The position numbers and the translations under genes were made by a program. From assembly GCA_902789835.1 (NCBI GenBank), contig CADAPN010000157.1, forward strand, positions 1 to 7,971: DNA of 7,971 nt, written 5' to 3'. Below are positions 1 through 6,062 of the stretch, piece after piece. The first letter of the stretch is position 1, and the number at the start of each line of letters is the position of its first letter. Origin of the DNA: Oscillospiraceae bacterium (GTDB lineage Bacteria > Bacillota_A > Clostridia > Oscillospirales > Oscillospiraceae). The notes beneath the pieces are model-generated. The model saw only the letters and a program-made list of their open reading frames with translations. It ran no database searches and was not told the origin of the DNA.

Positions 1-643
1 CTGGACCGAGTGCCCCGCAACCCTCACCGGCAACTACATGGACAACTACAAGAACCTGTTTGACCTCTGCATCAACAACAGCCTGACCGATCCGAAGGAC
101 CTCGCCACCGGCGGCCACGATGCCGAAGCCGAGTTCAAGTCCGGCAAGGCGGCCTTCTTTGTGAACGGCTCCTGGGAGTATGCGGCTGTCTCCGCCGATG
201 TCCCCAACGCCACCATGATCCCGTACTACTGCGGTGTGGAAGGTGAAGAGAAGGCCGGTCTGAACTGCGGCACCGAGAACTGCTGGGCCATCAACGACAC
301 CGCTTCCGACGCCGACAAGCAGGCCACCATGGACTTCATGGTGTGGCTGGTCACCGATCCCGAGGCTTCCGCCGCCATGGTGGAGCAGCTCGGCATCATG
401 CCGTACAAATCCGCTGTCGAGTCTTCCAACGGCTTCCTGAACGACGCTGCCGCCTATACCGCTGACGGCTGCTACGTGATGGATTGGGCCACCAACTATC
501 AGCCCAACGTGGATGAGTACCGTGCCGGTCTCGTCTCCGCGCTGAACCAGTACTGCGCCGACCAGAGCGACGCCAACTGGGAGCTCGTAAAGACCGCCGC
601 CATCGACGGCTGGGCCACCCAGTACGCGGCTGCCAACGGCTGA
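1..643 (+). CDS. Extracytoplasmic sugar-binding protein of an ABC importer (MalE-like), C-terminal part
   Basis: This is the C-terminal 213 residues of a family 1 solute-binding protein; the reading frame is open from base 2 to the TGA at 641-643, and the signal peptide and N-lobe lie before the window. Features typical of the family are an EFKSGKAAFFVNGSWEY segment (the 'G..am...G.W' signature) and a later helical stretch, DFMVWLVTDPEASAAM, like the C-terminal lobe of MalE-type proteins. It should bind a sugar outside the membrane and deliver it to the two permeases encoded directly downstream. The neighbouring malQ makes maltodextrin the likeliest ligand, but the ligand cannot be read from this part. 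Seven cysteines in the visible part are unusual for this family (E. coli MalE has none). A terminator-like hairpin follows the stop, which probably lets this gene be expressed above the permeases. Family call is firm; substrate is inferred. Confidence 0.9.
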   Translation, partial: WTECPATLTGNYMDNYKNLFDLCINNSLTDPKDLATGGHDAEAEFKSGKAAFFVNGSWEYAAVSADVPNATMIPYYCGVEGEEKAGLNCGTENCWAINDTASDADKQATMDFMVWLVTDPEASAAMVEQLGIMPYKSAVESSNGFLNDAAAYTADGCYVMDWATNYQPNVDEYRAGLVSALNQYCADQSDANWELVKTAAIDGWATQYAAANG

Positions 644-678
644 TCCCCGGATTCTTTCCAACGGCAAACTAAAACCTG

Positions 679-711
679 AAGCGGGGCGGACCTGTTCGTC
701 CGCCCCGTTTT
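679..711 (+). terminator. Terminator-like hairpin between binding protein and permease
   Basis: The arms at 679-691 and 698-710 pair over 13 positions with one G-T wobble; the core CGGGGCGGAC/GTCCGCCCCG is perfect. The loop is six bases (692-697) and the right arm ends in TTTT (708-711). This is a Rho-independent terminator shape. The permeases follow on the same strand with no clear promoter of their own, so partial read-through is likely, giving more binding protein than permease. That role is inferred. Confidence 0.8.
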
Positions 712-725
712 GCATACGCAGAACA

Positions 726-754
726 GGAATCCCCGCCCGGCGGGCGGGGATTCC
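726..754 (+). repeat. Perfect 13-bp palindrome upstream of the first permease gene
   Basis: The arms GGAATCCCCGCCC (726-738) and GGGCGGGGATTCC (742-754) are perfect inverted complements around a 3-base loop. No T-run follows, so it is not a standard terminator. With the hairpin just before it, it could protect the 3' end of the binding-protein mRNA from exonucleases, as the REP sequences between E. coli malE and malF do. Its CCCCGCC/GGCGGGG core is shared with the hairpins after the second permease, so it may belong to a dispersed palindrome family. Confidence 0.75.
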
Positions 755-773
755 GCTCAGAAGCTTTCATGAT

Positions 774-780
774 AAGGGAG
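774..780 (+). promoter_or_regulatory. Ribosome binding site that decides the first permease start
   Basis: AAGGGAG lies 8 bases before a TTG codon at 789-791, a normal Shine-Dalgarno spacing. The GTG at 780-782, which would add three residues, overlaps the last base of this site and could not be served by it. TTG at 789 is therefore the more likely start. Confidence 0.6.
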
Positions 781-788
781 TGGAACGA

Positions 789-1673
789 TTGAAAGGCATC
801 TTCAAGAACCCGATGCGGCGCTGGGGCTGGCTCTTTCTCGGCCCGGTGACGGCGGCCTTCTGCATCGGATTCGTCTGGCCCTTTATTCAGGGCATCTATC
901 TTTCCTTCTGCAAATTCAAGCTGATCTCCAAGACCACTTGGGTCGGCTTTGACAACTATGTCTCGGCGCTGAAGGATGCAAGCTTCATGCACTCCTTCTG
1001 GTACACGGCGCTGTTTGCGATTGTAAGCCTCGTATTCATCAATGTCCTGGGCTTTGCGGCGGCCTATGCCCTGACGCAGGGCATCCGGGGCAGCAACCTC
1101 TACCGCACGGTCTTCTTCATGCCGAACCTGATCGGCGGTATCGTACTGGGCTATATCTGGTCCATGATCTTTGACGGCATTCTCTCCCGCTACGGCACAT
1201 CCATCTTGCTGGAGACCAAATACGGTTTCTGGGGCCTTATCATTCTGATGTGCTGGCAGCAGATCGGGTATATGATGATCATTTACATCGCCGGCCTGCA
1301 GTCGGTGCCGGAGGACATGCTGGAGGCGGCGAAAATCGACGGCGCCACCAAGACCCAGACGCTTTTCCGCGTCACGATCCCAAACGTGATGCCCTCCATC
1401 ACGATCTGCACCTTCCTGAGCCTCACCAACGGCTTCAAGCTTTTTGACCAGAACCTGGCCCTGACCGCCGGGCAGCCGTTTATCATCCAGCCGGACGGAA
1501 CCACGGTCAAGACGACCGAGATGCTTGCCCTGAACATCTACAACACCTTCTACGGCCAGAACTCCGCCTCCAAGGGCGTCGGCCAGGCGAAGGCCGTGAT
1601 GTTCTTCATTCTGGTGGCGGCGATCGGTCTGGCCCAGCTCTCGTATACACGGAAGAGGGAGGTGCAGCAGTAA
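789..1673 (+). CDS. CUT1-type sugar ABC transporter permease, MalF-like
   Basis: This is an integral membrane subunit of a carbohydrate importer, about 294 residues, the usual size for Gram-positive MalF/UgpA-type permeases (E. coli MalF is longer because of an extra periplasmic domain). Counting from the alternative GTG at 780, hydrophobic segments start near residues 17, 74, 110, 150, 205 and 270, consistent with six membrane helices. The ATPase-contacting EAA loop is at about 182-205 (EAAKIDGA followed by FRVTIPNVMP) between the fourth and fifth helices. The N-terminus is basic (KNPMRRW), as expected for a cytoplasmic end. The TTG start at 789 is preferred because of AAGGGAG at 774-780. 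The gene follows the binding protein across a 145-base gap with two hairpins, and its TAA shares one base with the ATG of the next permease, implying translational coupling. It should form the pore as a heterodimer with that product. Family is firm; specificity for maltodextrin rests on malQ nearby. Confidence 0.92.
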   Translation: MKGIFKNPMRRWGWLFLGPVTAAFCIGFVWPFIQGIYLSFCKFKLISKTTWVGFDNYVSALKDASFMHSFWYTALFAIVSLVFINVLGFAAAYALTQGIRGSNLYRTVFFMPNLIGGIVLGYIWSMIFDGILSRYGTSILLETKYGFWGLIILMCWQQIGYMMIIYIAGLQSVPEDMLEAAKIDGATKTQTLFRVTIPNVMPSITICTFLSLTNGFKLFDQNLALTAGQPFIIQPDGTTVKTTEMLALNIYNTFYGQNSASKGVGQAKAVMFFILVAAIGLAQLSYTRKREVQQ

Positions 1674-2533
1674 TGAGCAAACAGGAATCCCTGGCGGCGG
1701 AACGCCGCAGAAAAACAACTCTGTCGGTGGTCCTCGCGGTCATCTGCATCATCTATGTGCTGCCGGTGCTGACGGTGGTAATCAACTCCTTCAAGGTCAA
1801 CACCTTTGTCAAGACCGATACCTTTGCCATCCCGACCGGTGAGATGTGGGCGGGCTTCGCCAATTTCATCAAGGGCATGACCTTCGGCAACTACCCCTTC
1901 TGGAACAGCGTCAAGTACAGCGTCGTCATCACGGTGCTGTCCACCGCGCTCATCATCCTCTTCACCTCCATGGCGGCCTGGTACATCGCGCGGGTGAACT
2001 CGCTGCTTTGCAAGGTGATCTACTACCTCTGCGTCTTCTCCATGGTGGTGCCCTTCCAGATGGTCATGTTCACGCTCTCCAAGACCGCGGACAGCCTGCA
2101 CCTGAACACGCCCTGGACGATCCCCATCGTCTATCTGGGCTTCGGCGCGGGGCTTGCGATCTTCATGTTCGTGGGCTTTGTCAAGTCGATCCCCCTGGAG
2201 ATCGAGGAAGCGGCCTCCATTGACGGCTGCGGCCCGGTGAGGACCTACTTCTCCGTGGTGTTCCCGATGCTGAAGCCGACGATGATCTCGGTGGGCATTC
2301 TGGAAATCATGTGGGTCTGGAACGACTACCTTCTGCCCTACCTGGTGCTGGACATCAACAAGTACCGGACGATCCCGATCCATATCCAGTACCTGAAGGG
2401 AAGCTACGGCACGGTCGACCTGGGCGCGACCATGGCCCTGATCCTGCTGAGCATCATCCCGGTGATTATCTTCTATCTGGCATGCCAGAAGTACATCATC
2501 AAGGGTGTCGCGGCCGGCGCGGTCAAAGGTTAA
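1673..2533 (+). CDS. CUT1-type sugar ABC transporter permease, MalG-like
   Basis: This 286-residue protein is the second pore subunit of the importer. It has a basic cytoplasmic N-terminus (RRRK at about 11-14), hydrophobic segments near 16-38, 83-105, 112-134, 148-170, 205-225 and 253-271, and an EAA loop at 179-202 (EAASIDGCG followed by FPMLKP), the cytoplasmic contact with the ATPase. The C-terminus KGVAAGAVKG is the conserved end seen in many CUT1 permeases. The ATG at 1673 overlaps the preceding stop (TAATG), and AGGGAGG at 1656-1662 lies 10 bases before it, inside the upstream gene, so the two permeases are probably made in equal amounts. No ATPase gene follows; a shared MsmX-type ATPase elsewhere is the usual solution in Gram-positive bacteria. 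The last 33 bases of the gene are repeated twice more downstream, each copy ending in a stop codon. Confidence 0.93.
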   Translation: MSKQESLAAERRRKTTLSVVLAVICIIYVLPVLTVVINSFKVNTFVKTDTFAIPTGEMWAGFANFIKGMTFGNYPFWNSVKYSVVITVLSTALIILFTSMAAWYIARVNSLLCKVIYYLCVFSMVVPFQMVMFTLSKTADSLHLNTPWTIPIVYLGFGAGLAIFMFVGFVKSIPLEIEEAASIDGCGPVRTYFSVVFPMLKPTMISVGILEIMWVWNDYLLPYLVLDINKYRTIPIHIQYLKGSYGTVDLGATMALILLSIIPVIIFYLACQKYIIKGVAAGAVKG

Positions 2534-2539
2534 CAATCA

Positions 2540-2564
2540 GTCTCCCCGCCTTCGGCGGGGAGAC
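2540..2564 (+). repeat. Hairpin 1 after the permease stop
   Basis: An 11-bp perfect stem, GTCTCCCCGCC (2540-2550) with GGCGGGGAGAC (2554-2564), closes a TTC loop. It begins 7 bases after the permease stop. No T-run follows (the next bases are CGGGACC), so transcript protection fits better than termination, though neither is shown. Confidence 0.8.
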
Positions 2565-2622
2565 CGGGACCTCGAAGCCGCACAAGGGTGTCGCGGCCGG
2601 CGCGGTCAAAGGTTAACAACAA

Positions 2623-2647
2623 GTCTCCCCGCCTTCGGCGGGGAGAT
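2623..2647 (+). repeat. Hairpin 2, near-copy of hairpin 1
   Basis: The same 11-position stem and TTC loop as the previous hairpin, arms 2623-2633 and 2637-2647. The only change within the stem is C to T at 2647, which turns the outermost G-C pair into a G-U wobble and so keeps pairing in RNA. No T-run follows. Confidence 0.8.
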
Positions 2648-2702
2648 CGGGACCCGAAGCCGCACAAGGGCGTCGCCGCCGGTGCGGTCAAGGGTTAAAC
2701 CG

Positions 2703-2731
2703 ATTCATCCCCCGCAGCGCGGGGGATGAAT
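2703..2731 (+). repeat. Hairpin 3 before malQ, perfect 13-bp stem
   Basis: ATTCATCCCCCGC (2703-2715) pairs perfectly with GCGGGGGATGAAT (2719-2731) around an AGC loop. It follows the third gene-end copy and differs in sequence from hairpins 1 and 2. The right arm is followed by a partly repeated ATGAATC (2730-2736) that can pair instead with GATTCAT at 2702-2708. No T-run follows; the purine-rich malQ leader (2737-2749) comes next. It could be a weak terminator, an mRNA stabiliser or part of a dispersed palindrome family. Confidence 0.75.
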
Positions 2732-2758
2732 GAATCAAAGAGAAAAGAGTTGATTTAA

Positions 2759-4315
2759 GTGGAGCGTTCAAGCGGCGTTCTGATGCCGATGACGTCATTG
2801 CCGTCCCCCTACGGGGTCGGAACCATGGGAAGGGAAGCCTTCCTCTTTGTTGATTTTCTCGCGGCTGCGGGACAGAAGTACTGGCAGCTGCTGCCGCTCG
2901 GGCCCACCGGTTACAGCGACAGCCCGTATTCCTCGACTTCCAGCTTTGCCGGAAACCCGTATCTGATCGACCTGGATCTGCTGGTCGAGGAAGGGCTTCT
3001 GACCCAGGAAGAGGTGGACGCGGTCGACTGGGGAACGGAAGCGGCCAGGACGGATTACGGCAAGCTCTATGAGGGTCGGTATCCGCTGCTGCGCAAGGCC
3101 TTTGAGCGGGGCCGGGAACCGCTGCGGGCGGAGGTGGAGGCCTTCTGCCGGGAAAACGCAGGATGGCTGGAAAACTATGCCCTCTACACCGCAGTCAAGG
3201 CCCATTTCGAGATGAAGAGCTGGAACGCATGGCCGGACGAGGAAATCCGGAAGCACCGGCCGGAGGCGGTCCGCCGCTACGGAGAACTGCTGCGGGACGA
3301 GGTGGAGTTCTACCGCTTTGTCCAGTTCCTGTTCTTCCGCCAGTGGAAGGCCCTGAAGGCCTATGCCCAGAAAAAGGGCGTGCTCTTCATCGGGGATATC
3401 CCGATCTATGTTGCGATGGATTCGGCGGATATCTGGGCAGAGCCCCAGTTCTTCCAGCTGGACAGCGACGGCGTGCCCAAAGAGGTGGCCGGTGTCCCGC
3501 CCGATCCCTTCACCGCCGACGGTCAGCTCTGGGGAAACCCGCTGTACGACTGGGATAAAATGAAGGCGGACGGCTACGGCTGGTGGATCCGCAGAATTGA
3601 AGGCGCGACAAAGCTCTTCGACGTGCTGCGCATCGACCACTTCCGTGGGATGGAGAGCTACTGGGCCGTGCCCTACGGCGACAAGACGGCCAAAAACGGC
3701 AAGTGGCGCCAGGGCCCGGGAATGAGCCTGGTGGGCGTCCTGACCAGCTGGTTCCACAGTACGAGCTTCATTGCCGAGGACTTGGGCTACCTGACGCCGG
3801 AGGTGCGGCAGCTGCTGAAGGACTCCGGTCTGCCCGGCATGCGGGTGATGGAGTTTGCCTTCGACGCCCACGGCGAGTCGGACTATCTCCCGCACCGCTG
3901 CAACGAGAACAGCGTCTGCTACCTCGGTACGCATGACAACGACACGGTGCAGGGCTGGCTTGAAACCACCGGGGAGGAAGACCTGGAATTCGCACGGCGC
4001 TACATGCACATCACGCCGGACGAAGGCTGGAACTGGGGCATGATCCGCAGCGGCATGGCCACCGCCTCGGCCCTCTTTGTGGTGCAGATGCAGGACCTGC
4101 TGGAGCTGGACGGAAGCGCGCGGATGAATCGGCCGGGCTCCGACTCCGGAAACTGGCAGTGGCGCATGCTGCCGGGCGCGGCGACCGACGAGCTTGCGGC
4201 CAAGCTTCGCCTCTACACCGAGACCTTCCGCCGGACGGAACCCCTGCCGGAAGAACAGCCGGAGGATGACACGGCCGACGAAGAAGCGGAAGCGGACGGC
4301 GCGAAAACAGAATAA
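2759..4315 (+). CDS. malQ: 4-alpha-glucanotransferase (amylomaltase, GH77)
   Basis: This cytoplasmic enzyme transfers maltosyl and longer glucan units between maltodextrins, releasing glucose and making longer chains; it would act on the sugar imported by the upstream transporter. The 518-residue sequence begins with the typical SSGVLMPMTSLPSPYGVGTMG-type block (about 4-24) and has the conserved SPYSSTSSFAGNPYLIDL region at 55-72. The three GH77 catalytic acids are in place: nucleophile Asp293 in RIDHFRG, acid/base Glu340 in FIAEDLG, and Asp393 in GTHDNDT. The conserved NWQWRM block is at 465-470. GTG at 2759 is the most upstream start because a TAA lies immediately before it; the ribosome site is weak (AAAGAG near 2744-2749). 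The last 25 residues or so are an acidic Glu/Asp/Ala tail beyond the usual GH77 end. A 225-base gap with hairpins separates it from the permease, and a terminator follows. Confidence 0.97.
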   Translation: MERSSGVLMPMTSLPSPYGVGTMGREAFLFVDFLAAAGQKYWQLLPLGPTGYSDSPYSSTSSFAGNPYLIDLDLLVEEGLLTQEEVDAVDWGTEAARTDYGKLYEGRYPLLRKAFERGREPLRAEVEAFCRENAGWLENYALYTAVKAHFEMKSWNAWPDEEIRKHRPEAVRRYGELLRDEVEFYRFVQFLFFRQWKALKAYAQKKGVLFIGDIPIYVAMDSADIWAEPQFFQLDSDGVPKEVAGVPPDPFTADGQLWGNPLYDWDKMKADGYGWWIRRIEGATKLFDVLRIDHFRGMESYWAVPYGDKTAKNGKWRQGPGMSLVGVLTSWFHSTSFIAEDLGYLTPEVRQLLKDSGLPGMRVMEFAFDAHGESDYLPHRCNENSVCYLGTHDNDTVQGWLETTGEEDLEFARRYMHITPDEGWNWGMIRSGMATASALFVVQMQDLLELDGSARMNRPGSDSGNWQWRMLPGAATDELAAKLRLYTETFRRTEPLPEEQPEDDTADEEAEADGAKTE

Positions 4316-4334
4316 TCCGATCTCCGGACAGACG

Positions 4335-4370
4335 AAAGGAGCGGTCCCCGATGAGGGAACCGCTCCTTTT
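4335..4370 (+). terminator. Terminator after malQ, between convergent genes
   Basis: AAAGGAGCGGT (4335-4345) pairs with ACCGCTCCTTT (4359-4369), with further CCC/GGG pairing inside, and the right arm runs into TTTT at 4367-4370. It starts 20 bases after the malQ stop and suits plus-strand termination. Read from the minus strand, the same stem is followed by only TTT then CGTC, so it may also serve the opposing gene that ends at 4392, but less well. Confidence 0.85.
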
Positions 4371-4391
4371 CTCACGGTCAGAAGGACCGGA

Positions 4392-6062
4392 TCAGGCCGC
4401 TTCGGCTTTTACGTAGCCATACTGGCCGCGTACGGTGTCGTCGCCCTTGAACATGTCGCGCAGACCGTAGCTTCGGTATTCGTACTCCGTGTCGAAGATA
4501 TAGGGCACGTCGTCAAACTCAATCTCCACCCAGCCGTGGGGCGTGTAGCCCATGGGGGCGTAGACCAGGTCGGTGTCATAGGTGCGGTACTCGTACTGCT
4601 CGCCATAGGCGCGGCCGCTGTAGAGCTTCGCGTCATAGCCCACAAAGCGGGCAAGCTCGTAAAACAGCGCCGCAAAGCAGTAGCAGTTGCCGCTGCCGTA
4701 TTCCAGCATGCGCCGGGCTTCCTTCACCGCCCAGCCCTCCGCGCCGAAGGCATACATGCTGCCGTAGCGGTAGTCGCGGTCCATGATCTGCGGGTCGATG
4801 TTTTCCTCCAGGATGGCCCAGAGCTCGCGGTCCAGCCAGGCATCGCCGCTGGTGACCTCGCCGTTGCGGTTGTAGTCCAGACCGCCGACATTGCTGTTCA
4901 CGGCGGGGACGCCGTTCTCGTCGATGTAATGGAGCCGGACCCCGGCAAAGAAGAAGCCGGGCTCATGGACCGGAAGGGCTTCGCTGGAGGTCCAGACCTC
5001 TTTTCCGCCCTCGACGCGGTATTCATGTGGGATGACGGCCTCCACCACGTCGTCGTAGTAGTCCCCGGAGGGCGGCACGTCCAGAATCGTCCCCACGTCT
5101 TCCTGGCTGAGATGGCGTTCGGCATCGCGGTGCAGGACGTGGTTCATGATCCGGGCAAAGCGCCCGCGGCTGATGTCCGCCGTGGCCTCGGTGCGAACCA
5201 GCGTGCCGCTGGGGATCCAGCCGTTTGCGGCGGCGGTGCAGAAACAGGGATAGTAAGGACTGTCAGGTTCCAGATCCTGGAAGGTGAAGTCCTGCTCCTC
5301 GGAAGCCGGGAAAAAGCGGCAGAGGATTTCCAGCAGCTCGCCGCAGCTCAGGTTCGCGTCGGGATGCAGCCGCGTCCCGGAGAGAACGCCGATGTCCTTC
5401 AGATAGGCAGCCGCGTCATGGCACGCGTCCTCCTCCGGGACATCCACGAAGCTCCCGCTCCCGGTCTCTTCCGTGTCCAGGAGCAGATAAAGGATGTTCA
5501 CAAACTCGCGCATGGTGATGGGACCGTCCACATCCAGGACGGCTTCGGCATCGGTTTTCAGGTAGGGGATGTGCTTTTCCGTCTCAAAGGCGGGGAGAAG
5601 CTTCGCGGTGAAGACCATATCCCGGTATACGGGAATCGAACGGTGCTCCTCCAGCCTGCCGTCGGCGTCCAGCCAGCCGAGAAAGGTATAGCCCTCGGCA
5701 TCCACGGACTCCGGCAGGGTGACCGGCTCGCCGTAGTAGACGGTTTCGACGCGGTCCTCCTGACCGGTGACCTGCCAGCGCACTTCCATCGAGCGCCGGT
5801 CAGGATCGGCCGGCAGTTCGGGCTTGGGCATGCGGGCCAAGAAGACGAAGGCCCCGAGAAGCGCCGCCTGAACGAGAATCAGCAGACAGAGCAGCCAGGG
5901 AAACCTCTGCTTCGGCGCGGAGGCCGCCGGGGAGCGCCCGTCCGCGCCCTCCGCGCCGTAACGGAGCGGGGGACGGACCGGGATCTTCTTCCGGGGCAGG
6001 TTCCGGTTTCTCAGCGCGCGGCTCTGCCGCTCACGGTGAGACGAATCAATCCGCGAGGACAT
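4392..6062 (-). CDS. Membrane-anchored surface protein with InlB-type repeat, SLH-like repeats and transglutaminase-like domain (paralogue A)
   Basis: This 556-residue protein has no name I recognise, but its domains can be read. Residues 1-53 are a basic, cytoplasmic-looking tail (many Arg and Lys), 54-76 a membrane helix, and the rest should face outward. Residues 92-158 resemble the Listeria-Bacteroides/InlB B repeat (Flg_new), with GEPVTLPESVDAEGYTFLGW as its core. Residues about 176-345 hold three diverged SLH-like repeats (for example FVDVPEEDACHDAAAYLKDI at 205-224). Residues 364-425 are a linker with G-x-LHY and TSGDAWLD motifs that often precede a transglutaminase domain. The transglutaminase-like domain follows, with Cys460 (GNCYCFAALF), His509 (PHGWVEI) and Asp524 (YIFD). 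It may be a peptidase, a crosslinking enzyme or a binding fold. Compared with its paralogue at 6534-7971, about 15 residues are missing before the Cys. The ATG at 6060-6062 lies inside the upstream lipoprotein gene, with GGAG 10 bases before it, suggesting coupled translation. Confidence 0.85.
   Translation of the reverse strand: MSSRIDSSHRERQSRALRNRNLPRKKIPVRPPLRYGAEGADGRSPAASAPKQRFPWLLCLLILVQAALLGAFVFLARMPKPELPADPDRRSMEVRWQVTGQEDRVETVYYGEPVTLPESVDAEGYTFLGWLDADGRLEEHRSIPVYRDMVFTAKLLPAFETEKHIPYLKTDAEAVLDVDGPITMREFVNILYLLLDTEETGSGSFVDVPEEDACHDAAAYLKDIGVLSGTRLHPDANLSCGELLEILCRFFPASEEQDFTFQDLEPDSPYYPCFCTAAANGWIPSGTLVRTEATADISRGRFARIMNHVLHRDAERHLSQEDVGTILDVPPSGDYYDDVVEAVIPHEYRVEGGKEVWTSSEALPVHEPGFFFAGVRLHYIDENGVPAVNSNVGGLDYNRNGEVTSGDAWLDRELWAILEENIDPQIMDRDYRYGSMYAFGAEGWAVKEARRMLEYGSGNCYCFAALFYELARFVGYDAKLYSGRAYGEQYEYRTYDTDLVYAPMGYTPHGWVEIEFDDVPYIFDTEYEYRSYGLRDMFKGDDTVRGQYGYVKAEAA

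Larger units (their letters stand above)
2501..2698 (+). repeat. Threefold repeat of the permease gene end with its hairpin
   Basis: The 33 bases encoding KGVAAGAVKG-stop occur at 2501-2533 (the true gene end), 2584-2616 and 2666-2698. Copies 1 and 2 are identical. Copy 3 differs at 2671, 2677, 2683 and 2692, always in third codon positions and always synonymous. The segment after copy 1 (2534-2583) and after copy 2 (2617-2665) is also repeated, including a hairpin and the sequence CGAAGCCGCAC just before copies 2 and 3. The periods are 83 and 82 bases. Copies 2 and 3 have no start codon or ribosome site of their own and are best read as gene-end remnants. The origin is inferred: tandem duplication plus recombination with another permease gene, or a small element that inserts at this gene end and restores it. 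Confidence 0.9.

Noticed and set aside
780..788. GTG at 780 as the first permease start
   Set aside because: The ribosome site AAGGGAG overlaps this codon; TTG at 789 has proper spacing. The difference is only three residues, so this stays tentative.
669..2536. Two long minus-strand open frames opposite the permeases
   Set aside because: The plus strand carries clear CUT1 permeases with EAA loops; the antisense products are rich in Arg, His and Asp with no family features.
2501..2698. CRISPR-like reading of the repeat array
   Set aside because: There are only three copies, the intervening segments are near-identical hairpins rather than unique spacers, and the repeat is a coding gene end.
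2540..2731. The three hairpins after the second permease as standard Rho-independent terminators
   Set aside because: None is followed by a T-run, so they are listed as repeats and hairpins.
2795..4375. A 526-codon minus-strand open frame opposite malQ
   Set aside because: malQ on the plus strand has all GH77 catalytic motifs; the antisense product has no recognisable domain.
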